64,000 nt of DNA from CAZWCE01 sp964632505 (GTDB lineage: Bacteria > Planctomycetota > Planctomycetia > Pirellulales > Thermoguttaceae), in the NCBI GenBank assembly GCA_964632505.1, contig CAZWCE010000005.1, forward strand, positions 186,001 through 250,000, given 5' to 3'. Positions 7,812 through 16,844 of the stretch are shown here, piece after piece. A model generated the notes under the pieces. The model was not told where the DNA came from. It saw only the letters and a program-made list of their open reading frames with translations, and did no database searches. Position 1 is the first letter of the stretch, and every line of letters begins with the position of its first letter. The position numbers were made by a program, and so were the translations under genes.

Positions 7812-9356
7812 TCAGGGGCCCGACGGAGATCGTTCGGCGTCGAGGATGCGGTTCACCGCGTTGAGAAACGCCTGGGCACTGGCCTCGACCGTATCGGTCG
7901 AAACGCCCATGCCGCGGAACAGGTTCCCGTTGTGCTCCATCTGCACGACCACCTCCCCCTGGGCGTCCTGGCCGACCGTCACGCTGTGGACATTATAGTC
8001 CTTGCACTCCAGTTGCGGGAGATTGATCAACTCTCGGATCGCCAGGAAGACGGCATCGATCGGACCATCGCCCGCGGCGACCGTCGTGCTCCTCTTTTCG
8101 CCTTCGAAATCGAGGGTGAGAGTCACCTCCGGCGTTTTCCCGTCGCCGCAATGGAGCTGATATTTTTCGAACGACCACCCGACCGGCATCGTCCGGATCT
8201 GGTTTTGGATGAGCGCCAGCAGGTCGGCGTCGTAGACCTCCTTCTTCAGATCGGCCAGTTTCTTGAACGCCTCGAACACCTCGGCGACTTGGTCGTTCGT
8301 CAGTTCATGGCCCAGAATGCGCGCCCGTTCGGCCAAAGCGGCCCGGCCGCTGTGCTTGCCGAGGATCAAATCGCTCTTTTCCAGACCGACGTCCTCGGGG
8401 CGCATGATTTCGTAAGTCGTGCGCTCCTTGAGCATGCCGTCCTGATGGATCCCCGCCTCGTGGGCGAAGGCGTTCTGTCCGACGATCGCCTTGTTCCGCT
8501 GGACCCGGAGGCCGGTGATCTTCGCGACGATCCGACTGGTCGGGACCAGCTTCTGGGTGACGATGCCGGTGGTCATTCCGTAGTAGTCTTCGCGGGTGCG
8601 CATCGCCATGACCACTTCCTCGAGCGAGCAGTTGCCGGCCCGCTCGCCGATGCCGTTGATGGTGCATTCGATTTGCCCGGCCCCGCCCTGGACCGCCGCC
8701 AGGCTGTTGGCGACCGCCATGCCGAGATCGTTGTGGCAGTGGACGCTCAGGACCGCCTTGTCGATATTCGGGACCCGCTCGCGGAGCGTCTCGATTCGGG
8801 CGCGCATTTCGCCGGGAGTCGTGTAGCCGACGGTATCGGGGATGTTGATCGTCGAAGCGCCGGCTTCGATCGCCGCCTCCACGACGCGGCAGAGGAAATC
8901 GATCTCGGTGCGGCAGGCATCTTCCGGCGAGAACTCGATGTCGTCGCAGAGATTCCGGGCCCGGCGGACTCCCTCGGCGGCGCGCTCGATGATCTCATCG
9001 GGGCCCATCTTGAGCTTGTATTCCCGGTGGATTGCGCTGGTGGCCAAGAACGTGTGGATCCGAGGCTGTTCGGCCTCTTTCAGGGCGTCCCAGGCGGTGT
9101 CGATGTCGCGGGGACGACATCGGGCCAGACCGCAAATGCGACTTCCCTTGATGTTTCGGGCGACCGTCTGGACCGCCTCGAAATCGCCGGGGGAGGCGAT
9201 GGGAAAGCCGGCCTCCATGACGTCGACGCCCAAATCGACCAAGCTCCCGGCCACTTCCAGTTTTTCGGCAAGATTCATGCTCGCGCCGGGCGATTGCTCC
9301 CCGTCGCGGAGGGTGGTGTCGAAGATGGTGATCTTCCTGGATTTTTGATTCGACAT
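7812..9356 (-). CDS. leuA: 2-isopropylmalate synthase
   Basis: The 514-residue product has the full length of bacterial LeuA. It condenses acetyl-CoA with 2-oxoisovalerate, the first committed step of leucine synthesis. The N-terminus carries the F-D-T-T-L-R-D-G-E-Q-S-P-G signature. The metal-binding H-C-H-N-D-L-G motif and a G-E-R-A-G-N motif lie in the TIM barrel. The C-terminal 120 or so residues match the LeuA allosteric (leucine-binding) domain, with G-D-G-P-I-D-A near its start. Other leucine genes are not adjacent. About 460 bases of untranslated leader separate it from a sigma70-like promoter; that leader holds a Leu-rich mini-ORF and an intrinsic terminator, which suggests transcriptional attenuation. 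Confidence 0.96.
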   Translation of the reverse strand: MSNQKSRKITIFDTTLRDGEQSPGASMNLAEKLEVAGSLVDLGVDVMEAGFPIASPGDFEAVQTVARNIKGSRICGLARCRPRDIDTAWDALKEAEQPRIHTFLATSAIHREYKLKMGPDEIIERAAEGVRRARNLCDDIEFSPEDACRTEIDFLCRVVEAAIEAGASTINIPDTVGYTTPGEMRARIETLRERVPNIDKAVLSVHCHNDLGMAVANSLAAVQGGAGQIECTINGIGERAGNCSLEEVVMAMRTREDYYGMTTGIVTQKLVPTSRIVAKITGLRVQRNKAIVGQNAFAHEAGIHQDGMLKERTTYEIMRPEDVGLEKSDLILGKHSGRAALAERARILGHELTNDQVAEVFEAFKKLADLKKEVYDADLLALIQNQIRTMPVGWSFEKYQLHCGDGKTPEVTLTLDFEGEKRSTTVAAGDGPIDAVFLAIRELINLPQLECKDYNVHSVTVGQDAQGEVVVQMEHNGNLFRGMGVSTDTVEASAQAFLNAVNRILDAERSPSGP

Positions 9357-9608
9357 GTTTAGGTGTACTCCGATATGGAAAAATGGAAAGAAATCTTCGA
9401 GCGATGAATCACCCGAGTGAGAGGTTCTTCCTCACCCGTGGTGGAAAAAGGACATCGACCGCACCGGGGGCGATCGCCGAAACCGAGAGCCGACCCCTGG
9501 CCGGCGTCGGCAGGACCAGCCATGCCCTGGAGCCGAATTTTCTTTCCATGTTTTCGTGCGACATGATTCCTTGGAGATTCGTTTCTCGTGGATGCTTCGA
9601 GGGTCAAG

Positions 9609-9643
9609 AAAAAACCCCGGGGCCTGACAGGATCCCGGGGTTG
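9609..9643 (-). terminator. Intrinsic terminator inside the leuA leader (candidate attenuator)
   Basis: On the minus strand a 9-bp stem AACCCCGGG/CCCGGGGTT is followed by a T run. It lies about 35 bases after the stop of the Leu-rich mini-ORF and about 250 bases before the leuA start. It is downstream of the promoter at 9825-9853, so it lies in the leuA transcript. A competing pairing is possible between CCCGGG..TTG (minus strand of 9687-9698) and CAA..CCCGGG (9634-9643), which would break the terminator stem. Confidence 0.75.
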
Positions 9644-9677
9644 TAGGTGATCAACGGAAAAAGATGTCGATGGAACG

Positions 9678-9779
9678 CTACGCGTGCAACTTCCCGGGCT
9701 CCCGGTTTCCTCGGGGCAGGTTCCCCGCCGGAATCAGGATCGTAAGCAACAGAGCTGGAAGCGGCAAATAACGGTTCAT
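9678..9779 (-). CDS. Putative leucine leader peptide (33 aa) of leuA
   Basis: A 33-codon ORF from ATG (9779) to TAG (9678). It contains eight Leu codons, including three in a row at codons 10-12, plus two Ile codons. It begins about 40 bases after the predicted transcription start and is followed by an intrinsic terminator and then leuA. The arrangement matches classical leader-peptide attenuation, as in the enterobacterial leu operon, whose 28-residue leader has four consecutive Leu codons. There is no good Shine-Dalgarno sequence. The alternative is a fortuitous or unrelated hydrophobic small protein. The role is inferred. Confidence 0.55.
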   Translation of the reverse strand: MNRYLPLPALLLTILIPAGNLPRGNREPGKLHA

Positions 9780-9824
9780 CGGTAGGTGACCAGAAAGGTG
9801 TAAAAAGGTGATCAGCTTATGGTC

Positions 9825-9853
9825 ATCATATTCACTTATCGTGGTCTCGTCAA
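9825..9853 (-). promoter_or_regulatory. Sigma70-like promoter of the leuA leader
   Basis: On the minus strand TTGACG (9848-9853) and TATGAT (9825-9830) are separated by exactly 17 bases. Transcription would start near 9818, downstream of the end of the preceding gene (9933), so leuA has its own transcript. Confidence 0.65.
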
Positions 9854-9932
9854 GGAAGGCATGAATCCTTTTCCGGAAAACGGGAAGGGAAAGCGTGGTG
9901 GGGGATCCTTGTCTGGAACCCGGCGGAAAGGT

Positions 9933-11390
9933 TCAGAACGGAGTTTTAGTAAGGAACCGGCCGGGCATTTCCTGGCCCGGATAGTAGATGTTCATTCCCA
10001 GGTAGTTGCCGAATGCTTCCCAGAGGACGTTGCCCACGTGCGTTTGCGTGAGAGCGACATGGTGAGGGAAATGCCGCAGGAGTACTTCCCGATAGAATCG
10101 CTGCAAATTCGGGATGCGGCACCAACCGTAGGCCCCGAACGTGACCGCCGGATTGTCCTCGAACGCCCCCTCGGCGACGGCGACGTGCCAGCCGGCTTCC
10201 GGGTCCTGCGTGACGCGGAAGAGCGTGATCGGACCCGGTTTGGCGAGGAATTCCACGGTGCACTGCGAGTCCTCGTACTTGGCCGCGCCGCTGGAGGCGA
10301 TGATCTCCTGCACCCCCATTTTCGGTTTTTCCCGGGCGAAGGAGGCCGGAAAAACGCCGCAATGCCAGATGTTCGCAAGATCGTCGTCTTCGTTGTGCAG
10401 GTTGTTCCAGTCGGCCAATCCCGCCGGGGAACCGCTGGCGAGCATGGCGGCATGCATCGAAAGGGCTCCGAGGATGTCGGCCTCGCACGCGCTGGGAGTG
10501 CCTTCATCGCCCAGACGGCTCATCGAGGCGCAACTGCAACATCCGTAGTTCGGTTGGATGGAGTTCCAGCACTGGATGGCGAAGGCGTCGATGTCGTGTT
10601 CTTCCCGAAAACGCCGGAGGAAGAGCTCCAGCTTGGCACTCCGCACGATGCTCTCCTTCTTGACGTTCGAGCAATCGGCGTAGTTTTGGATCGACTCGAT
10701 CAGCGGTTTCACCTCCGATTCGTCGTCGCCGATTGCCTTCGCCCCGGCGATCGCTTCAGAGAGGTCGAGCACCACGGCCGTCGCTCCCAGTCGCTGGAGC
10801 TGCTTCTCGTTGTAGCGGCAGGTCCAAAACGGGTCGGGGCGCGTCCCGATTTGGGCATAACGGGCCGTTCGAACGCCGGTCACCACCCGGCAGATCCGCT
10901 TGAACCAATCCAGGTCGGCGGCGAAGCAGTCATCGCGGGGGTAGCAAACTGGGGTCCCGGCGACGGTGTACTTGACGCCGATCTGTCGGAGGACGTCGCC
11001 GATGGAGAGCAGCCCGCAGAATGCGTCGCGTCGTTTGGTGGTCATCGTCAGGGGCTCTTCTTCCTGACAACCGAAGATGAGCACCGGCACGTCGAGCCCG
11101 CTGTGACGGATCGTTTCCGCGACGGCCTGCTCCTCGCCGAAATTCACCGCTCCGACGACGATGCCCCGGACCTCGGCGTCGGCGAACAGCTTCCCGCAGA
11201 GTTTCGCCTCTTCGCGGCTGGAAACGCACCCGACTTCCGTCTGTTCCTCGGTGGGGACGACCACCTCGATGCCCTGGTTTTCCATCGCCACGATCACTTC
11301 TTTTCGCATTTTCGCGGCGAGTTCGGAGCTGAAAAAGCTGCGGTTGGCGGGCAGAAATCCGATTTTGACGGGGTCCATTGCCATACTCAC
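9933..11390 (-). CDS. L-fucose isomerase-like protein
   Basis: A 485-residue protein resembling the L-fucose/L-arabinose isomerase superfamily. The N-terminal half has alternating beta/alpha segments. The C-terminal half carries Cys-rich and acidic segments such as Q-P-N-Y-G-C-C-S-C and H-N-E-D-D-D, where the family binds its metal. The GTG start at 11390 is preceded by AGGAG 10 bases upstream; an ATG two codons later is the alternative. The usual reaction is aldose-ketose isomerisation of deoxy-sugars, which would fit a polysaccharide-degrading lifestyle. It lies 82 bases after the ferredoxin-nitroreductase gene on the same strand, so co-transcription is possible. Exact substrate unknown. 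Confidence 0.75.
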   Translation of the reverse strand: MSMAMDPVKIGFLPANRSFFSSELAAKMRKEVIVAMENQGIEVVVPTEEQTEVGCVSSREEAKLCGKLFADAEVRGIVVGAVNFGEEQAVAETIRHSGLDVPVLIFGCQEEEPLTMTTKRRDAFCGLLSIGDVLRQIGVKYTVAGTPVCYPRDDCFAADLDWFKRICRVVTGVRTARYAQIGTRPDPFWTCRYNEKQLQRLGATAVVLDLSEAIAGAKAIGDDESEVKPLIESIQNYADCSNVKKESIVRSAKLELFLRRFREEHDIDAFAIQCWNSIQPNYGCCSCASMSRLGDEGTPSACEADILGALSMHAAMLASGSPAGLADWNNLHNEDDDLANIWHCGVFPASFAREKPKMGVQEIIASSGAAKYEDSQCTVEFLAKPGPITLFRVTQDPEAGWHVAVAEGAFEDNPAVTFGAYGWCRIPNLQRFYREVLLRHFPHHVALTQTHVGNVLWEAFGNYLGMNIYYPGQEMPGRFLTKTPF

Positions 11391-11472
11391 GGGATGGTCT
11401 CTCCTGTCGGTAAGAGGGAAGGAAAAGGATGCTTTCAGCCGGGGGATCGTGGGACGAACGCAGCACCGTGAC

Positions 11473-12267
11473 CTATTGATGGATCCAGCGGACGGGAACC
11501 TCGGGCCGCCAGGGGGCCCGCTGATAGGTCTCCTCGGGATAGCCGACCATCATCGCCGTTTGGAACGATTCGTTTTCGGCCAGTCCCAACCGGTCGGCGA
11601 TGGCCCGGTCACTCTGGGCGGCATGGAGAAAGAAACCGGCCCAGCAGGTCCCGAGTTTCAAAGTGGGGGCCAGTATATCGAGTATTTCGGTGGCGATGGT
11701 GCAGTCGACCGCCGGGAGCATCGCCGAGACATCGGTGTAGGTGGCGATCAAACAAGGAGCGCCGCGGTGGATCATGTCGATGCCCGATTCCCAGGCTTTC
11801 ATCAGGTGACCGAGCGAACCGCCCCGAGTGAGCTGCTTGATGACCATGCCCGAGAGTTCCCCGACGACGCCCGGTTCATTGATCACCATCCAACGGACCG
11901 GCAAGAGGTGTCGCGCAGTCGGTGCCCAGCGGACCAGATCGAGCAGCATCTTGATCTTTTGCGTCTCGATGGGACGATTCTGGTAGTGTCGGATCGACCG
12001 GCGCGACTTGACCACGTTGGCCATCCGTTGGAAATCATCCTCGGTGATCGGGTCGATCGGCTCGCACTTGTCGGGCCGCACCTCGGCGGCGGTCACCGCC
12101 TCGACGGGGCAGGCCGACACGCAGTGTCCGCAGGCGATGCACCATTGTTCCGCCTTGGGGATCGGTGTCGATTTCTCGTTCTGGAGTTTCAAAAGGAACA
12201 TCGGACAAACGCCCACACAGGCGCCGCAGCCGATGCATTTGGCCTGGTCGATTTCGATCGTATTCAT
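11473..12267 (-). CDS. Ferredoxin-nitroreductase fusion protein
   Basis: A 264-residue fusion. The first 65 or so residues hold two 4Fe-4S motifs (C-I-G-C-G-A-C-V-G-V-C-P and C-I-A-C-G-H-C-V-S-A-C-P). The rest is a nitroreductase-fold FMN domain starting with S-R-R-S-I-R-H-Y. The ATG at 12267 starts directly at the ferredoxin domain; upstream in-frame sequence has no protein-like character. Such fusions are thought to pass electrons from Fe-S clusters to a flavin; the substrate is not predictable. It sits between the flagellin and the isomerase-like gene, all leftward. Confidence 0.88.
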   Translation of the reverse strand: MNTIEIDQAKCIGCGACVGVCPMFLLKLQNEKSTPIPKAEQWCIACGHCVSACPVEAVTAAEVRPDKCEPIDPITEDDFQRMANVVKSRRSIRHYQNRPIETQKIKMLLDLVRWAPTARHLLPVRWMVINEPGVVGELSGMVIKQLTRGGSLGHLMKAWESGIDMIHRGAPCLIATYTDVSAMLPAVDCTIATEILDILAPTLKLGTCWAGFFLHAAQSDRAIADRLGLAENESFQTAMMVGYPEETYQRAPWRPEVPVRWIHQ

Positions 12268-12410
12268 GAATCGGGCTCTCTCGCGGAAAGGACGCCCCGG
12301 AAAACGTCGCCGATAGGGCGCACGCCAATGCGAGGCGAGAACAGGGCAGGCGATGGTGTCGGGACCGGAGTCGGCCCCGACGCCGAAGGCTCCATTATGA
12401 ATCATCCGCC

Positions 12411-15400
12411 CTAATCGTTCAAGAGTTCAAGCAGCATTCGCGGGTTGTTATTGGAGTAGCCGAGCACGGAGACCCCCGCTTCCATGAGAATCTGATCGCG
12501 GGTCATTCGGGAGGTGGCATTGGCGAAGTCGGTGTCGCGGATCTGGCTGTTGGCCGAGACGGTCGTCTCGAGCACGTCGCTCATCTGGTTCATGTTCGAT
12601 TCGATAAGCGATTTCTGGAACGAGCCGATCCGGCCTCGCAGGAAGGCGATCTCCTTGATCGCGTCTTCGACGATGGCGTAGGCGTTTTTGGTGTCGGTGT
12701 ACAAATCACTGTCTCCACCGCTTCGAAGTTGCGAGAGAACGCCGTGGATGCCCCCCAACTTCGAGGTGTAGACATTCTTGAAAGCGAATCGGACCTGCTG
12801 CTGCGGCTCGGCATCGGGTCCGAGTTGCAGTTGCACGCCGCCCCCGTCGATCCGGAAACCGAAGACCTCGTTCTGACGGACGGAATCGTCGATCCAGATT
12901 TTCATGTCCAGTTCCGAAGTGCTCACCGAGGCGATCCTGCCGTTGCCCTGGGCCTGCACATCGTTGATCAATGCCCGGATGTCCTTGCCGTAGGTGCGTT
13001 CGGTCGTGATGCCGTGAGGGTCGGTGACCGGAAAATCCCCGCCGACGATCGACTTCACCTCGACGAATTCCTCGGAGCCGGGTTCGAGCGAATAGAAATT
13101 CAAACCGGCGTTTGCGGCGTCTTCGTTGCCCAAGAGCGGGGCCCCGGCCGGAGTGCCTTCTTCCGCGAGTCCACCGGTGAGGGTGCCGGCGTTGCCGATG
13201 GCGATCGGCCCCGAGCCGTCCGACTCCCAGTCCATGGGATCGAAGCCGGTGGTGTCGACGTCGGGAATCTCCGTCGTCAAGCCGGCGGTGAAAAGGACGC
13301 TCAGCTCGGCGTCGTTGTTGATCAGGTCGATCACTTCCTGGGCCGTGGGGGGATTCGACGGATCGATGCCGATGCTCAATTGCTTCGAGTCGTCGTCGTA
13401 GTGGGCACTCGGACCGTTCAGATCCCGCTGGACGGCCACCTTCACCCCGTCGTATTCTTCGCCGACGCGGTTCGCCTGAATATCGAACATGGCGTTCACG
13501 CCGTCGGAGGAGTAGATCGTCGCCTTGGGGTTCCCTTCGACCGTCTCCACGCCGGAGGAGGCGAAGGTGATGTCGGGCAGCATGTTGGTGGTATCGATCG
13601 TCGTATCGTCCTCGCAATCCTCGATTTTCTCGGGATCGTAGGTCGGCTTGAGCAGGCCGGAACCGTCGCTCTCGCCGGTCGAAGAGACGCTCACCTTGAG
13701 CTCTTGGAGGATGGTCGCCGCTTCCGTGGTGGGAGGGTGATCGAAGAAGTCGATCAGGTCGTTGGCGGTGGTCCGGATCAGTCCGTCGGGGTCGGTTTCC
13801 AGATTGATCAGAATCATGCCTTCCGAGACCAGTCCCCCGGAGGTGACGGCCAACGTGTTGTCGAGTGAACCGGTGTCGTAGGTCGTCGCGTCGAATTCCG
13901 GAGGGTTCATCGGATCATAAGGCCGCAGGGCATGGGCTTCGAAAAGGGAACCGACGACCGGATCGTTATTGACCAGATTCTCCAAATCGGCGATCGTCAG
14001 CGGCGGCTTGTAATTCGGATCGGCCGGGGGGAGCGTCCGGGCGGCAAAGTCGATCTGCAGACGCAGCTCCTTGTTGTGGGGGTCCCAGAGGGCGGCATCA
14101 TCGCTCCCTTGGACCATCTTGATCGCCACGTCGTTCCAGTCCTTGCCCGACTCCAATGCCTCGAGGGTGAACGTCGTGCCGGCATCGATGCCCTGAACGA
14201 TCGCCTTCGCCTTCGACTCGATCGGCGGATGAGTGGTGTTGTCGATGCCCATGACCGTCCCCGGAGTGCTGACCAACCGGATGGGCGGGGTGTCCTCCGG
14301 AGCGAGGAATTGGAGACTGTTGTTTTCGCCTTCGTTGCCGTAAAGGGCGTATTCGCTGAATTCCGTCACCGTTCCCCGGCCCTGGGTTCCCTCGGGCAAT
14401 GAGGCGGTGAGGATGCCGTTCCCGTCGCCGTCCTTCAAATCGGGCGAGGTGTTGATCAGCTCGACGATCTCCTCGGCCGTGGTGACGACCTCGCCGCCGT
14501 CGGCGCCCATCGTCTGTTGGGTGACCGGCGTGGTGGGAACGACCGGACCGGTGCCGGTGACCGGGGGAACGTAGTCGAACGAGAAACGGCTGTTGAGAAA
14601 GGGAACCGCCTCGAACGCCGTCTTCAGTTCGCTGACCGGGGTGCCGACCGGTGGGGGAACGGAGTTGTCGTAATAGACTTCGAAGGTGATCTCCTTCGGA
14701 TCGCTGCTCCAGTCGTAGCTGACCACCGGCGGGTCGCCGGGATTGGCCAACGTGTTGTTGATATTGAACTGGATGTCGTTCATCGCGGCGCCGGCTTGCC
14801 GCGCGGTGAGGGTGAATTCATTGTCGGCCGTTCCATCCTCGTTGCCGTTGTAATGGTAAACGGCCTGCTCCCACTCGCTCGTTTCCAGCAGGATCTCGAC
14901 CTCCCCCGGCGTGTTGCCGCTCGGCGCGGTGTAGTTCAGATCGAGCGCGGAGTTGCCTTCCTCGGGACGTGTGTATTTGATCACATAATTGCCTTCGGTG
15001 CTTCCAGGCTTGCTGGCGGTGATGATCACGTCGTTGTCCTCGCCGAAGCTCGAGGCGGTCAGTTTCCCCTGCGTCGCTTCCGTGGCCACTTCGGCCCGAA
15101 CACCGAGCGAATCGCTCAAGAGATTGACCGCGTCGGCAATGTATTCCACCGAGGCTCCCTTGTCGAACGAGAACGCCTGCAGCCCCTTCGACCCGCCGAT
15201 CTGGAGGGTCATCGGTTCCGGGATCGCCCCGAAGCGATAGTTGAGCGTCGCGTGCTGCGCCTCTTCGAGAACCTTCACCGTGACGTCCTTCTCCTGTTGG
15301 CCCTGGAAGTTCGCCTGGTTGATCTTCAGCTCCTCGATCTTGGTGTCGTCGACGCCGAAGGTGGTGAAATCGAGCGAGCCGTCGAGGAGTTTCTTGTCCA

Positions 15401-15815
15401 TGAATTCGGTGGTCACGGCCAGTCGGTCGATCGCTTCGAGGGAAGAATCGACCTGAAGCTGAAGCGCTTCGATCATCTCGCGACTCAAGCCCGCGGAGTT
15501 CGCTCCTTCGGTCACCAGTCCACGAATGTCGTTGAGCAGTTTGCTCACTTCGCCGAGCGAATTGTCGGCCGTCATACAGATCTGGCTCGCCCTCTCGCAG
15601 TTCTTGATCGCTTGGCTCGTGCTCGATATTTCCGTACGCAAAAGTTCGCTCGAAATGAATCCCGAAGGATCGTCCCGCCCGCTGTTGATGCGAAGCCCCG
15701 TGCTCAAATTGCGCATCGTCGTGTTCAGATCGGCTTCCGTTCGGGCAAGCGCCTTCTGGGAAATCATCGCGCTGATGTTGGTCCGGAGACTGTTCGGAAT
15801 GATCGTGGGCGACAT
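12411..15815 (-). CDS. Giant flagellin with a very long central insert
   Basis: The 1134-residue product is more than twice the usual flagellin length. Roughly the first 170 residues match the conserved flagellin D0/D1 N-terminus (N-S-L-R-T-N-I-S-A-M, N-L-S-T-G-L-R-I-N-S-G-R-D-D-P-S-G). The last 100 or so match the C-terminal D1/D0 (D-T-D-F-A-N-A-T-S-R-M-T-R-D-Q-I-L-M-E-A). The roughly 850 residues between are Asp/Gly/Thr/Pro-rich with repeated 'A-x-x-I-x-x-L-I-N-x-D' type segments, probably surface-exposed D2/D3-like domains. The ATG at 15815 is chosen because the conserved N-terminus starts there. It is secreted by the flagellar export system. No other flagellar gene is nearby. Confidence 0.9.
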   Translation of the reverse strand: MSPTIIPNSLRTNISAMISQKALARTEADLNTTMRNLSTGLRINSGRDDPSGFISSELLRTEISSTSQAIKNCERASQICMTADNSLGEVSKLLNDIRGLVTEGANSAGLSREMIEALQLQVDSSLEAIDRLAVTTEFMDKKLLDGSLDFTTFGVDDTKIEELKINQANFQGQQEKDVTVKVLEEAQHATLNYRFGAIPEPMTLQIGGSKGLQAFSFDKGASVEYIADAVNLLSDSLGVRAEVATEATQGKLTASSFGEDNDVIITASKPGSTEGNYVIKYTRPEEGNSALDLNYTAPSGNTPGEVEILLETSEWEQAVYHYNGNEDGTADNEFTLTARQAGAAMNDIQFNINNTLANPGDPPVVSYDWSSDPKEITFEVYYDNSVPPPVGTPVSELKTAFEAVPFLNSRFSFDYVPPVTGTGPVVPTTPVTQQTMGADGGEVVTTAEEIVELINTSPDLKDGDGNGILTASLPEGTQGRGTVTEFSEYALYGNEGENNSLQFLAPEDTPPIRLVSTPGTVMGIDNTTHPPIESKAKAIVQGIDAGTTFTLEALESGKDWNDVAIKMVQGSDDAALWDPHNKELRLQIDFAARTLPPADPNYKPPLTIADLENLVNNDPVVGSLFEAHALRPYDPMNPPEFDATTYDTGSLDNTLAVTSGGLVSEGMILINLETDPDGLIRTTANDLIDFFDHPPTTEAATILQELKVSVSSTGESDGSGLLKPTYDPEKIEDCEDDTTIDTTNMLPDITFASSGVETVEGNPKATIYSSDGVNAMFDIQANRVGEEYDGVKVAVQRDLNGPSAHYDDDSKQLSIGIDPSNPPTAQEVIDLINNDAELSVLFTAGLTTEIPDVDTTGFDPMDWESDGSGPIAIGNAGTLTGGLAEEGTPAGAPLLGNEDAANAGLNFYSLEPGSEEFVEVKSIVGGDFPVTDPHGITTERTYGKDIRALINDVQAQGNGRIASVSTSELDMKIWIDDSVRQNEVFGFRIDGGGVQLQLGPDAEPQQQVRFAFKNVYTSKLGGIHGVLSQLRSGGDSDLYTDTKNAYAIVEDAIKEIAFLRGRIGSFQKSLIESNMNQMSDVLETTVSANSQIRDTDFANATSRMTRDQILMEAGVSVLGYSNNNPRMLLELLND

Positions 15816-15956
15816 GTTTACGATTCCTGGGGATGAGTTGACAGATGAATTGCCGTCGGCGAGTCGCCGGGATGCTTCGGGGGGGAACATTGCCTGAAGA
15901 CCGAAACCCTGCGCGAGGCGAAAGGCACCGCGGAGGAGAAAACGACTCATCCTCGA

Positions 15957-15985
15957 TTATCGGAAGGTTCGGGTCGTGCGCTTTA
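15957..15985 (-). promoter_or_regulatory. Candidate FliA (sigma28)-type promoter of the flagellin gene
   Basis: The minus strand reads TAAA, 17 bases, then TCCGATAA. The -10-like part matches the GCCGATAA consensus at 7 of 8 positions. The spacing is two bases longer than the usual 15, so this is a tentative call. Confidence 0.4.
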
Positions 15986-16410
15986 GGTAAAAGATGACGA
16001 TTGGGACGGTTGTGCCGGATCGCCGCGAGGATGGGAGGGGTTCGTTCGGCGAAGCTGTCGCGCCCGCGATTCCGGGAAAGGCCCTCTCCCGGCGGGGGAA
16101 CCGGAGCGGCTCTGGAGTGTGAGTCAGTTTCGAAGGAGGAGATCGGCGCCCCTTCCCAGGTGGGTAGAGGGGGTGGCAAAGATCCGACCCATCCTCTTCA
16201 GATTCCCTATGGTTGTTTTGGTGGAATTAATTTTTGGAAAAAAGTCTGTTAGCGACGCGCCCGTGTCTCTGAAAAGGAAGAATTTGCTGAACCTTTTTTC
16301 CACCAAAGAGTTACAGCCGAAAGACGGCCCAGGTGTCTTGACGCTTCCCCATAAGAGTGAGTGTCGTAAGTATGGATTTACTAAGGGGTTAAGGTGGCCT
16401 AAAAAAAGAT

Positions 16411-16438
16411 TTGACTTCCGGATATTTGCCGTTATCAT
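16411..16438 (+). promoter_or_regulatory. Candidate promoter for nrdJ
   Basis: TTGACT at 16411-16416, a 16-base spacer and TATCAT at 16433-16438. It would give a leader of about 400 bases before the nrdJ start. Confidence 0.4.
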
Positions 16439-16665
16439 AACTTCCCAATGCTGCTCACCACCTACGTTGTGCTCCATTCGTGCAAAGCACAGGCGTTGGT
16501 TATTTTTTGTATTTATTGTAGAAAAAATTACTTACCTTCCACTCTCTTTTTAGAAAGGGCCAGCCTAATTCCGGAAATGAAGGCCTGGTCGTTTCGGTAT
16601 TTTTCGCATATTCTTTTGTATCCCGGCATGGCAGCTTGGCGGACCCTGAGAAGAGTCCCTCCTTT

Positions 16666-16701
16666 TCTTATGTGAAAATCGACTCTTATGTGAAAATCGA
16701 C
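16666..16701. repeat. Perfect 18-base tandem duplication
   Basis: The 18-base unit at 16666-16683 (TCTTATGTGAAAATCGAC) is repeated without change at 16684-16701, in the region upstream of nrdJ. Confidence 0.95.
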
Positions 16702-16844
16702 CAGACACCGAAACATTCCGGCCTCATCGATCATCGTATCGATCTTCTCCAATCGGTTCCAATCCCTAATCACCTCCTTGGGAGCAATAGCATTTTCCCG
16801 AGCTTGAAATGGATGTCTCTTGGGCATCAAGGAGTCATTGCGAC

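Larger units (their letters stand above)
15816..16844. other. Kilobase intergenic region between flagellin and nrdJ
   Basis: An AT-richer stretch without a convincing gene. It contains a candidate FliA-type promoter for the flagellin (about 15.96 kb), a candidate promoter for nrdJ (16.41 kb), a short inverted repeat TGTGCT/AGCACA at 16468-16491 and a perfect 18-base tandem duplication (16666-16701). I looked for cobalamin riboswitch signatures ahead of the B12-dependent reductase and did not find them. Confidence 0.5.

Noticed and set aside
9359..9607. An 82-codon leftward frame between the leuA-leader terminator and leuA.
   Set aside because: Composition is not protein-like (Arg/Gly/Ser-rich, no hydrophobic core), no ribosome-binding site, and it overlaps the terminator stem.
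16411..16844. Possible cobalamin riboswitch ahead of nrdJ.
   Set aside because: No GCCACTG box or other conserved cobalamin element could be found in the leader.
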